64,000 nt of DNA, taken from contig JAEPMJ010000001.1 in the NCBI GenBank assembly GCA_017644005.1, positions 124,001-188,000 on the forward strand, given 5' to 3'. The notes below the pieces were generated by a model that searched no databases, was not told where the DNA came from, and saw only the letters and a program-made list of their open reading frames with translations. The position numbers and the translations under genes were made by a program. The stretch is from Rhizobiaceae bacterium (lineage in GTDB: Bacteria; Pseudomonadota; Alphaproteobacteria; Rhizobiales; Rhizobiaceae). The stretch's first letter is position 1; each line of letters starts with the position of its first letter. Positions 8,961 to 16,690 of the stretch are shown here, piece by piece.

Positions 8961-9644
8961 ATGATGACGGAAGCTACATTCGACGCGGCAGCACCACCCG
9001 CGCAACGGGTGACCGCGGCCGTCTATGCGAGCGAACAGCGCCGCTCGCGCCGCATCAGGCTGCTTCGCCGCCTTTTGCCCGCGCTGGCGCTCGTCATGGT
9101 AGCAGCCCTCGGCGCGCGCTCCATCTTCAATCAGGTCGTCAGCGCCTCCATCGATCTCGACGGCATCACCATCGAAAACGCCAAGGTCGTTATTGCCAAT
9201 CCGCGCATGAGCGGCTTCACTGAAACAAATCGCCCATATGAACTGCAGGCGCAGCGCGCAATCCAGAGCCTCCTGGACAATAACCAGACCGACCTTGAAA
9301 AAATCACCGCCAAACTGCCGCTGGGCAGCGCGGCGTGGGCCAATGTGGAAACCGCCGGGGGCACGCTTCTCAAGGGCTCCAGCAAGCTCGTGCTTACAAA
9401 CCCCGTAAATATCGAAACCACCGACGGCATGACCGCGCGGCTCGAAAAGGGTGAACTCGACCTCGGCTCGGGCACGGTCGCTGGCCGTGAAGGCGTTCAG
9501 ATGACGACCAAGGATGCCAGCGTCATCGCCGACACGGTCGATGTAACCGGTGGTGGCGCCGTCATCGTTTTCGAGCGCAATGTGAAGATGACCATTCAAC
9601 CGGAAAGCGTGCAGCCGGTTTCCGGCACAACACCACAGAATTAG
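8961..9644 (+). CDS. LptC-like LPS-export periplasmic protein
   Basis: About 227 residues. A basic N-terminus (RRSRRIRLLRR) precedes one membrane anchor near residues 33-50. The remainder is a periplasmic beta-jellyroll-like domain rich in alternating strands, ending with EKGELDLGSGTVAGREGVQM and IVFERNVKMTI, typical of alphaproteobacterial LptC (LptC-related domain). LptC links the LptB2FG extractor to LptA in the lipopolysaccharide bridge. It stands alone here; in related genomes lptC is usually next to lptA and lptB, so this could be the housekeeping copy moved away or a second copy serving the glycolipid operon next door. Start may be ATG 8961, ATG 8964 or GTG 8934. Confidence 0.75.
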   Translation: MMTEATFDAAAPPAQRVTAAVYASEQRRSRRIRLLRRLLPALALVMVAALGARSIFNQVVSASIDLDGITIENAKVVIANPRMSGFTETNRPYELQAQRAIQSLLDNNQTDLEKITAKLPLGSAAWANVETAGGTLLKGSSKLVLTNPVNIETTDGMTARLEKGELDLGSGTVAGREGVQMTTKDASVIADTVDVTGGGAVIVFERNVKMTIQPESVQPVSGTTPQN

Positions 9645-9823
9645 CGCAACTTCCGCCACGGGAAGCCACACCGCCGCATCAAGCAAGCGCTGTTACGATC
9701 TGGTTACAATCCGTGCTTATGGCCGCGCTTGCCGCTTAGCTGCCCGGCGTGATAGCTGCCTGTGGCAGCCACGCACCAGCACTACTGCCGTCTCAGACAA
9801 TTTCCCGGAAAGGCCCGCCGAGC

Positions 9824-10939
9824 ATGACCATGCCCTTTATCGACCTTGCGGCGCAGCAGGCGCGCATTCGCAGCCGGCTCGACAGTGCGATTGGGCGCGT
9901 GATGGAACACGGCCGCTACATCATGGGTCCCGAGGTTAAAGAGTTCGAGGAAAAGCTCGCCGCATTCTGCGGCGCCAAACACGCGCTCGGCTGCGCAAAT
10001 GGCACCGATGCGCTTTCACTGGCGCTGATGGCGCTCGGCGTGAAAGCGGGCGACGCCGTCTTCGTACCGTCCTTCACCTTTGCCGCGACGGCCGAAGTGG
10101 TGCCGTTTCTAGGGGCGACGCCGGTCTTTGTCGATGTGTTGCCCGACACGTTCAACATGGATGTCGAAAGCCTGAAGCGCGCCATCAGTTTCGCCAAAGC
10201 GGAGGGCCTCACGCCGCGCTGTGTCATTCCCGTCGATCTGTTCGGCCTCGCTGCCGACTATGACGCGATCATCCCGGTCGCGCGGGAAAACGGCCTTCAT
10301 GTCATCGACGACGCAGCGCAGGGCTTCGGCGCCAGCTATCACGGACGCACCGTCGGCGCGATTGCGGACATCACCACGACCTCGTTCTTTCCCGCGAAAC
10401 CGCTCGGGTGCTACGGCGACGGCGGCGCTCTGACCACTGACAATGACGAATATGCCGCGCTGATTTCATCCCTGCGCAATCACGGTCAGGGCGCAGACCG
10501 CTATGACCAACAGCGCATCGGCATGAACAGCCGCCTCGACACGCTGCAGGCGGCGATCCTCATCGAAAAGCTCTCCATCTTTGCTGACGAGATCGAAGAG
10601 CGCCAGCGCGTGGCCGAACGTTACGCGCAAGGGCTCAAGGGCCGCTACGGTGTACCAGCCGTTCCCGAGGGCCTGCGCAGTACCTGGGCGCAATATACGA
10701 TCACCACCAAATCCGCCGCCGAGCGTGACGAGGTGATTGCAAAAACCAAAGAGGCGGGCATTCCGACCGCGATGTATTATCCGATCCCGCTTCATGCGCA
10801 GGTAGCGTTCCGCGATTTTCCGCGCGATCCGCACGGCCTGCCGGTCAGCGACGGGTTCGCGGCGCGGGTGATCAGCCTGCCGATGCATCCCTATCTCGGC
10901 GCACAAGTGCAGGACAAGATCATCGAGGCGATCCTCTAG
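9824..10939 (+). CDS. DegT/DnrJ/EryC1/StrS family sugar aminotransferase
   Basis: 371 residues, normal for PLP-dependent sugar 3- or 4-aminotransferases. MPFIDLAAQQ opens the fold, CANGTDALSLAL (about 57-68) binds phosphate, and SFFPAKPLGCYGDGGA holds the Schiff-base lysine at about residue 192. N-terminal wording resembles WbpE/WlbC-type 3-aminotransferases that act on UDP-3-keto sugars, but the matching dehydrogenase is not next door. ATG at 9824 is preferred: GGAAAGG lies about ten bases upstream, while an upstream in-frame ATG at 9749 has none. It is a single gene between LptC-like and Wzz-like genes, probably feeding an amino sugar into the surface glycan. Confidence 0.85.
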   Translation: MTMPFIDLAAQQARIRSRLDSAIGRVMEHGRYIMGPEVKEFEEKLAAFCGAKHALGCANGTDALSLALMALGVKAGDAVFVPSFTFAATAEVVPFLGATPVFVDVLPDTFNMDVESLKRAISFAKAEGLTPRCVIPVDLFGLAADYDAIIPVARENGLHVIDDAAQGFGASYHGRTVGAIADITTTSFFPAKPLGCYGDGGALTTDNDEYAALISSLRNHGQGADRYDQQRIGMNSRLDTLQAAILIEKLSIFADEIEERQRVAERYAQGLKGRYGVPAVPEGLRSTWAQYTITTKSAAERDEVIAKTKEAGIPTAMYYPIPLHAQVAFRDFPRDPHGLPVSDGFAARVISLPMHPYLGAQVQDKIIEAIL

Positions 10940-11418
10940 ACGGATCTGTCCCTGAGATAGACCTGGCTGCGCCGGACCATCAGGCCTACTGCAACTCATA
11001 TTCCCGCTTGTCGGTGCGCGCACTGAGAACCCAGGCCGGTTGCGCTGGCTAGCAGAAGCGCGAGGAACACAGCCATGGGACCGCCGCTGACGGGATCCAT
11101 GTTGAATGCGACCGCCGCCATTCTGTCATTGAGGGCGTAGGCCCAGACAATCTCCTGCTGGCCATAGACATGTCCTTACTCAAGGCATGCCCTCAAAGCC
11201 ACGCGCGCCGAACAGCAATTGGCTTCGTCGACTTTTCCGGAGCGGCGCGCGTCGGGGGATTCCGACGACGGGTTTAAAACCGTCCGCTTCAGCCCATTCT
11301 CATCAACCGACAGCCGACCACCTTTTGTCGAACAATGCCGACGCGGGGCCGGACCTCAGGGTGCGAAGCCGCAGGCGTTGAAAAACCAGCCAGACTCCGG
11401 CTGACACACGCTCTGGCC
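10940..11418. other. 479-bp region without a supported gene; possible decayed membrane-protein remnant
   Basis: No credible gene was found. On the minus strand, from about 11167 to a stop near 10995, one frame reads about 57 residues containing the hydrophobic run PMAVFLALLLASATGLG, but a stop lies just upstream and no start or ribosome site is visible. It may be the tail of a degraded membrane gene. The remainder (11180-11418) shows only short unconvincing frames on both strands. GC drops in places, fitting non-coding or relic DNA. Confidence 0.3.
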
Positions 11419-12327
11419 CTAGGTACCGCGGGTTTGACGCCGTCTCAAAACCGCCAACACCTGCTGTAGCAGAGCGGCGACAATTCCAACGATCAGTCCG
11501 GTCACTGCCGCAAGCGCCAGCGTGAGGCCAGACCCGATGCCCGATCTGTGCTCCGACCGTACCGCAACGCCCGCCGCGAAAGTTTCACGATATCTTGCGG
11601 CTTCAATCTGAAGTTCCCGCAGTTCTTTGTTCAGGTTTTCAAGACGGGAAGACAGCACGTCGAAACGCTGACTGAAGAACTCATTGTTGAAGAGACGGGC
11701 CAACAATTCGATTTCCCGTTCCTGACGATGAAGCGTTGAGCCGGTATCCGGGATGTCGACATCCGTTCCGGCCGTGCCTCGATCCGTCTCTTCGAGCCTG
11801 CTTTCTATCAGGTGATCGCGCTCAATCGTAGTCGCTTTCAGGACCAATTCAATGTTGGCACGCCTATCGGTCAACTCGGCAAGCCGTTCTTTATTCAACG
11901 TCGAATGGTGTGCCTGCAGACGACTGACGACAGCGGAATGCAAGGTTTCAATCGCTTCCTCCGCGCCCTCATCGCCCACGCTGTGCAGAATGATGCTCTC
12001 GCCGACGGCCGAGACACTGAGCTGGGGTGGCGTGGCTCCATCTGGCAGGGATAGCTCCCGCTGCGCCTCCGGAACGAAAACCCTGACGAGTTTCTCGACT
12101 GTGATTTCCACCGGTTCGATCGGAGCGGCTAGACGGCCTTTTTCCTTGGTTCCAACACTTATGACCGTATTGAATGCATATAAATTCCTGCCCGAAAGGG
12201 AAACGACAACGCCTACCAAGACAAAGATAACAGTCACGGCGGCTATCAGCTTCCATCTCGCAAACAAGGAAGCGAGTATGTCAAAGAAAAGACTGGCGTT
12301 GGAATCTGTCGAATCTGTCGTTTGCAA
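11419..12327 (-). CDS. Wzz-like polysaccharide chain-length regulator (PCP family)
   Basis: 302 residues with the polysaccharide co-polymerase layout: an N-terminal membrane helix (about 28-48, LIAAVTVIFVLVGVVVSL), a long periplasmic part with heptad-like Glu/Arg/Leu segments (about 140-250), and a C-terminal helix (about 265-292, GLTLALAAVTGLIVGIVAALL). Such proteins set the modal length of Wzy-made polymers. There is no tyrosine-kinase domain, so it is a Wzz rather than a Wzc type. It starts at TTG 12327, supported by AGGAGAG a few bases upstream. It heads the region that holds Wzy- and Wzx-like genes and is probably their partner, although sequence divergence is high and no classic Wzz proline motif is obvious. 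Confidence 0.75.
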   Translation of the reverse strand: MQTTDSTDSNASLFFDILASLFARWKLIAAVTVIFVLVGVVVSLSGRNLYAFNTVISVGTKEKGRLAAPIEPVEITVEKLVRVFVPEAQRELSLPDGATPPQLSVSAVGESIILHSVGDEGAEEAIETLHSAVVSRLQAHHSTLNKERLAELTDRRANIELVLKATTIERDHLIESRLEETDRGTAGTDVDIPDTGSTLHRQEREIELLARLFNNEFFSQRFDVLSSRLENLNKELRELQIEAARYRETFAAGVAVRSEHRSGIGSGLTLALAAVTGLIVGIVAALLQQVLAVLRRRQTRGT

Positions 12328-12392
12328 CGGGCTCTCCTATTACGTTCCTCGCCACAGGCACGTCGCATCGCCCATGTTCAACGTCCTCACAA

Positions 12393-13214
12393 TTAGCAGC
12401 GCGAATGCCCTTCAGCCAGTATCTGGTGCGAAATTGGGAAGAACCAGTGTTTGTTCAATGCCGTATCCAGCAATTTCATCGCCGGGGGCGAAACAAGCCA
12501 GAAAGGCGGCGGGAGACTTATTCCTCCCTGATGTTCATGCACCTTGAAGCCCTGACTTGTAAGTTGGGCCGCAAACTCCTTGGGCGACCACACCGATCTG
12601 CGTCTGGAAGGCACCAAAAGAGGCAGCCAGGAGGCGTTGTTGCCATCGATGATGGCAATGCGGGCATCCGCTGCCAGCGCCGGAAGCAGAGCCGCGAACA
12701 GGTCGGCACTCGGCTGCATCATGTTGAACGCAAACATAGAATAAACACCATCGATGGGTGCGAACGACGCGTAGTCGATATCGAAAGCGCTGCGCTCGAC
12801 CAATTCGATATCGAGCTGCTTGCCCGAGAGGCGTTCGTAGAGTGCCTTGCGCTTGCGGAAAATCTCCAACGCCGGACCATCCATATCCACTCCGGTAATT
12901 CGGGCACCCAGCAGCGCGAGGTAGATTGCTTGCGAGCCGGTTCCGCAACCGAGATCGAGAATATGGGGACGGTCCCGCCGCGCCAGAAGAAAGCGGCTCG
13001 CGCGAAAGAACGTTTCGCAGAAATGCCGCCGGAAGAAGGCAACCTTATGCCGGCTCAGCAGACCGGCCTCTTCATAGTATTCGCGAAAGATCGACGCCTC
13101 TGCTGGCGTCAGATGGCCGTACTCGAGTTCACGAACCACATTCCCGTACCAGGACCAAAGTTGTTGCTCGGTGGCGGATGCGGGGGTTGGGAGCGTTAGT
13201 GCGCCTGGGGTCAT
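12393..13214 (-). CDS. SAM-dependent class I methyltransferase
   Basis: 273 residues from ATG 13214. The SAM-binding motif I is ILDLGCGTGSQAIYLAL near residue 84, with the acidic end of strand beta-2 in GVDMDGPALEI and motif IV in DGVYSMFAFN. The acceptor is unknown; placed between a Wzz-like gene and a polysaccharide polymerase block it may methylate a sugar of the polymer, perhaps capping chains as in some O-antigens (inference). A longer frame reaching 13391 would overlap the preceding propeller gene and is unlikely. There is a 17-bp gap after that gene, so the two are probably co-transcribed. Confidence 0.85.
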   Translation of the reverse strand: MTPGALTLPTPASATEQQLWSWYGNVVRELEYGHLTPAEASIFREYYEEAGLLSRHKVAFFRRHFCETFFRASRFLLARRDRPHILDLGCGTGSQAIYLALLGARITGVDMDGPALEIFRKRKALYERLSGKQLDIELVERSAFDIDYASFAPIDGVYSMFAFNMMQPSADLFAALLPALAADARIAIIDGNNASWLPLLVPSRRRSVWSPKEFAAQLTSQGFKVHEHQGGISLPPPFWLVSPPAMKLLDTALNKHWFFPISHQILAEGHSRC

Positions 13215-13231
13215 GTCGAAATGTCTCGGAT

Positions 13232-14245
13232 CTAAATGGGGAGGCGGAACAGCATCTGATCGCGCTTGACCGCGAGAGAGCTGAACCACAGATAGCTGGA
13301 ATGATTGGTTCCACGGGGAAAGCGGAATTGCCCGTACTGAAAGTACTTCATTGGCCAGGCGTCCTTGGAAGAACGCTGGATCTCCCTCCATTGAGCACCC
13401 GTTTCATCTGATCCCACGATTGTCGCCACACGCGTCTCGTTTACCTGGCTCGGTTCGCAAACGGTTCCGAAGAAGATTCTCTTTCCGACCCGCGCGCCAT
13501 AGAAAACAGAACTCGCTACAGGCGCGATTTGTTCCACCGTATCCCCGGTTCGCGTAAAACGGTAAATATAGTTCTGCTCAAGGGGCGTGTCGGTGCCGAA
13601 GTAGACATGGTCTTCGGTGAAGACCAGGTCCACCGCCCGAAATTGCTGACTGCCGCCAAGCACCCTGGTAACGCTCGCGAAGTCGTCTTGCGTGCGCCAG
13701 ATGCCGCACTCGTGATCTTCGTCTCCGGTCGTGAACCAGATTGTCTTTGTAAAAGGGTCGAGAAAAACCCCATGGACGTGACGTATGTCGTTACGTTGAT
13801 GCGCCACGTCCCAGGTCCTGCCCCGATCGATACTACGATAGATGCGGATTGGCCCCCGGCACTCATTGGATTTGTATTCACCGTAGTACAGAGCGTCACC
13901 CGTGCTGCAGACGGCCAGCGGGCGCCCTCCGTGTATGGCCTCAGGATCAGCCTCCCATGCGCATTTGTTGAGGTCGAACACCCAGATGCGACCGAAGGCG
14001 AATACAACCAAAGCGTCACCGACAGGCAGAATGTGATGGATCTCAGCCCGGAACAGCCGGGATGCGAGGCGGCTTGCGGCCTTCAATCTGGTTGTAATTC
14101 CGACGGGCACGGATGCGAGCCGATGCCAGCTCTTGCCTTCATCCCGGCTTGAGAGAATGTGTCTGCCTTTCGCGGCGTAGTAGGCGTCATCACTTATGTG
14201 ATGGAGCCGACCCGGCATAATCTGCTCCAGCATATTTACCGCCAT
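13232..14245 (-). CDS. BNR/Asp-box beta-propeller protein, function unknown
   Basis: 337 residues without signal peptide or membrane helix. At least two Asp-box signatures are visible, SSRDEGKSW (about 31-39) and YRSIDRGRTW (about 140), plus several WFTTGDEDHECGIWRTQD- and VYFGTDTP-like blades. This points to a sialidase-fold propeller. The catalytic Arg triad and Tyr of sialidases cannot be placed with confidence, so enzyme activity is unproven. It lies in an operon with a Wzy-like polymerase (10-bp overlap), a putative glycosyltransferase and Wzx. Cytoplasmic propellers of this sort occur in glycan loci with unknown roles; it may bind or trim a sugar precursor. Confidence 0.7.
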   Translation of the reverse strand: MAVNMLEQIMPGRLHHISDDAYYAAKGRHILSSRDEGKSWHRLASVPVGITTRLKAASRLASRLFRAEIHHILPVGDALVVFAFGRIWVFDLNKCAWEADPEAIHGGRPLAVCSTGDALYYGEYKSNECRGPIRIYRSIDRGRTWDVAHQRNDIRHVHGVFLDPFTKTIWFTTGDEDHECGIWRTQDDFASVTRVLGGSQQFRAVDLVFTEDHVYFGTDTPLEQNYIYRFTRTGDTVEQIAPVASSVFYGARVGKRIFFGTVCEPSQVNETRVATIVGSDETGAQWREIQRSSKDAWPMKYFQYGQFRFPRGTNHSSYLWFSSLAVKRDQMLFRLPI

Positions 14246-15408
14246 GACAGGCCTGAACTTACCTGATCGCTCCGGCTCCGAGCTGATGCCAGCGGAGTAC
14301 CTGGCCCGGCAAGCCCGAGCCCTAGCGCCGCGCCGAAATAGAAGACGTCCAAAACCGATGGAAACAGGATTGTTTCTGTGAGCCCCCTCAATATCGCCAA
14401 AGCCAGCATGATTGCGATGAAAAGTCTGGTTCTCATCTCCAGGCTGCCTGCCAGCACCAGCAATGGCGTAATCAGAACCAGTGCTACATAGGGCAAACCG
14501 AAAATATGGTGCGCCCTGATAAGTGAATTATGCGGATTTCCGTGGAACTGGGTCTGGATCCCCGAGCCGTCATAAGGCGCTCCAACGAACAGGGTCCAGC
14601 CATTCAACCGCCCAAGGTACTCCATGATCATGCGTGCACGGGCTTCATCGTAAAGTCCCGCGGCGAGCTTTGTCTGTGCCACCACGGAATCGGCAATCCC
14701 CAATCCCCATGCTGCGACTGGCACGCCAACCAGCCCGACGGCCAGCAATGGCATGATATTGCGGCGCGTAGAGATGACGGCGAACACGACCGACACGATG
14801 ACGATCGCCGCCGCGATGACGATCGACCCGCGACCGTAGCCTATTACGCAAATCGCGAAAGTCAGCAGTGGCGTCAGCAGTGGCGGGCGATTCCGCACGA
14901 AAAATCCGGCAACGCAATAGTTGAGCTGCAGGACGACCAGGCAGGACGTGATGGCGTTTGTGCTGGCGGTCGGGAAAATCCCCTCCAGCGGTGTCGGCGC
15001 CTTATCCAGCCCAACCCATGCAGCATATAGAAGAAGAGCCACCTGCGCCGTCACAAGAGTGACCAGGGAGGCCTTGCGATATCTGACCGGGTCTCCGGTC
15101 ACTACCAGTGCGGACACAACGGCCACTGCGGTAATGACGAAATGCGCCAGCGTGGTCGGGTAACGGAAAACGTTCACGGCAAGCAGGCTACAGGTGGCGA
15201 CAACAAGGACCGAGCCTACGATGATCTGCTCGCGGCTGGTTCTGGCGAGAACCGGCAGATGCAGAGCACCAACTAACGCGCCCACGGTGACGTAGGCTGC
15301 GAAAAGCGCCGGCTGAACGGTTACGAAGGCCAGCGCCGCGAGCCCCATAAGGAGGACACTCCAGCCGAGAACCGGCTGGCCATCGCTAAGAGTGCCCGAC
15401 GGAGCCAT
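14236..15408 (-). CDS. Wzy-like O-antigen/exopolysaccharide polymerase
   Basis: 390 residues with about ten hydrophobic segments. A larger loop near residues 240-280 carries GNPHNSLIRAHHIFGLPY, which matches the periplasmic His-containing loop of the Wzy/WaaL superfamily that joins glycan units or ligates them to lipid A core. The position next to a Wzx flippase and a Wzz-like regulator favours the polymerase role over a ligase. Start ATG 15408; the 3' end overlaps the propeller gene by 10 bp. Specific linkage cannot be inferred. A second membrane protein of similar type lies at the left edge of the window. Confidence 0.82.
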   Translation of the reverse strand: MAPSGTLSDGQPVLGWSVLLMGLAALAFVTVQPALFAAYVTVGALVGALHLPVLARTSREQIIVGSVLVVATCSLLAVNVFRYPTTLAHFVITAVAVVSALVVTGDPVRYRKASLVTLVTAQVALLLYAAWVGLDKAPTPLEGIFPTASTNAITSCLVVLQLNYCVAGFFVRNRPPLLTPLLTFAICVIGYGRGSIVIAAAIVIVSVVFAVISTRRNIMPLLAVGLVGVPVAAWGLGIADSVVAQTKLAAGLYDEARARMIMEYLGRLNGWTLFVGAPYDGSGIQTQFHGNPHNSLIRAHHIFGLPYVALVLITPLLVLAGSLEMRTRLFIAIMLALAILRGLTETILFPSVLDVFYFGAALGLGLAGPGTPLASARSRSDQVSSGLSWR

Positions 15409-15417
15409 GGCTATATC

Positions 15418-16686
15418 TTACCAGCCGCTGCGCGGTTGTTCATCATCCCGTCCTGCTAGGAAGTCCAACAACTTCGAATACGATTCGTTTTCACGCGCTA
15501 GCGCTGCAGACGGGCTTCGCTCCAGCGCGTTGGCTGCGACCCAACCTGTGATCTCTGTTTGAAGCGGTTCCACAAGATTAACAAGACCTGCCTTGCAAAA
15601 ATGCGCAAAGTGCTCCTGCATGGACGTCTTGAGCCGCGGGCTGAGAAGTGCTGAACGTACACCAATGAGCGAAGCCTCGATGGCGACAGAGCTCCACCAT
15701 GAAATGTGTGCGTCGACCTGAGCGAGCACAATTGGAAGCGGCGCCATCGTGGCCCAATGCCACTCCGCATGCCCTCGCAGGACGCGTTCGAAATAGGGTT
15801 GGAAGCGGGTGCCCTCTTTAGTGGCAAACCCAACCATCTGGTTCGGATGAAGACGGATTAGCCAGCGGAACTCACCGGAGGTGGCGCGGATGGTTCTCTC
15901 AAGCTCGGGCACAAGAAAACCGTTGGGAATATCCGCCTCCCCCCAAGACAGGGACAGGAGCACCGTGGGCCTCCGGTCGCCCTCGGGCCGCTTGTCAGGG
16001 TAGGCCGCCGCTATTCGCTGGGCCATTGTGTCAGAGTCGGACATATCTACAAACCGAGCCAGCCATCGGTTGCCGACAACGGGGGCCTCCATGCCGAGAG
16101 CGCTACCGGCGGCGGTGATCGCCGCCGCGCTGCCATGGTCCCAGCAAAGCACCGCGTCGGGCAGGTGTTCGCGCGGCGAGGCAAGGAAGCGGGGCTCGTA
16201 CCAGGGATGCTGAGGTGAAATCACACCATGCTGCATGTCCGCGACCCAGACACCGCGTTTATGGCAGGCGGCGCACAGCTCGGCGGAAGGCTGGATGCCG
16301 ACAAGCTTCTTGGCGCCGGTCTTGTCCAATATTTCGCCCCAGACATTTTCCTCCCAACTGGAAAACGCCCTCGATTTCGGCGACAACAGCGCCATCAGCC
16401 GCTTCTGCAGAAGGGCACGGGCAAAGCCGCCTTCAGGCGACCTCACATCGCCATAGGCAATATCTCCCTTGATGGTGGAGATAACGCGCGAGATGGAGAG
16501 ACAATCGGTGCCGCGCTGACGCAGATCGTCCTGCAGGGTGTCGATCAGCGGCGAGTAGTATTTTCCCTCGAACGGAAAGGTCCGGCTGGTATCGTGAGCC
16601 ACCGTGACAACCGGCACCTGCGGATAGTCGATGCGATCTATCCGGATGCTGTCGCGCAGGACCTTGCCGAGGACGTTGTAATACAC
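15418..16686 (-). CDS. Putative GT-B glycosyl- or glycerophosphotransferase, unrecognised subfamily
   Basis: 422 residues, soluble. I do not recognise a named family. The C-terminal half has RWLIRLHPNQM (about 274) and DAHISWWSSVAIEASLIGV (about 330), a pattern seen in CDP-glycerol transferase-like, KpsC-like and sialyltransferase-like GT-B proteins where a His-Pro pair and a Ser/Glu-rich loop bind the nucleotide sugar. WVADMQHGVISP near residue 145 also fits this group (HG...P). A CMP-nonulosonate-using transferase would make sense, since the locus makes pseudaminic-type acids and lacks another clear candidate; this is inference. Starts with GTG 16686, five bases after the Wzx gene ends. Confidence 0.65.
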   Translation of the reverse strand: MYYNVLGKVLRDSIRIDRIDYPQVPVVTVAHDTSRTFPFEGKYYSPLIDTLQDDLRQRGTDCLSISRVISTIKGDIAYGDVRSPEGGFARALLQKRLMALLSPKSRAFSSWEENVWGEILDKTGAKKLVGIQPSAELCAACHKRGVWVADMQHGVISPQHPWYEPRFLASPREHLPDAVLCWDHGSAAAITAAGSALGMEAPVVGNRWLARFVDMSDSDTMAQRIAAAYPDKRPEGDRRPTVLLSLSWGEADIPNGFLVPELERTIRATSGEFRWLIRLHPNQMVGFATKEGTRFQPYFERVLRGHAEWHWATMAPLPIVLAQVDAHISWWSSVAIEASLIGVRSALLSPRLKTSMQEHFAHFCKAGLVNLVEPLQTEITGWVAANALERSPSAALARENESYSKLLDFLAGRDDEQPRSGW

Positions 16687-16690
16687 AGCT

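Noticed and set aside
8847-9686. A 279-codon minus-strand frame opposite the LptC-like gene
   Set aside because: The plus-strand frame has an anchor helix and LptC-like strands; the minus frame has no recognisable fold.
11187-11404. Short plus-strand frames of 60-64 codons in the intergenic region
   Set aside because: No ribosome site, Arg/Ser/Pro-rich composition, overlapping frames on the same strand.
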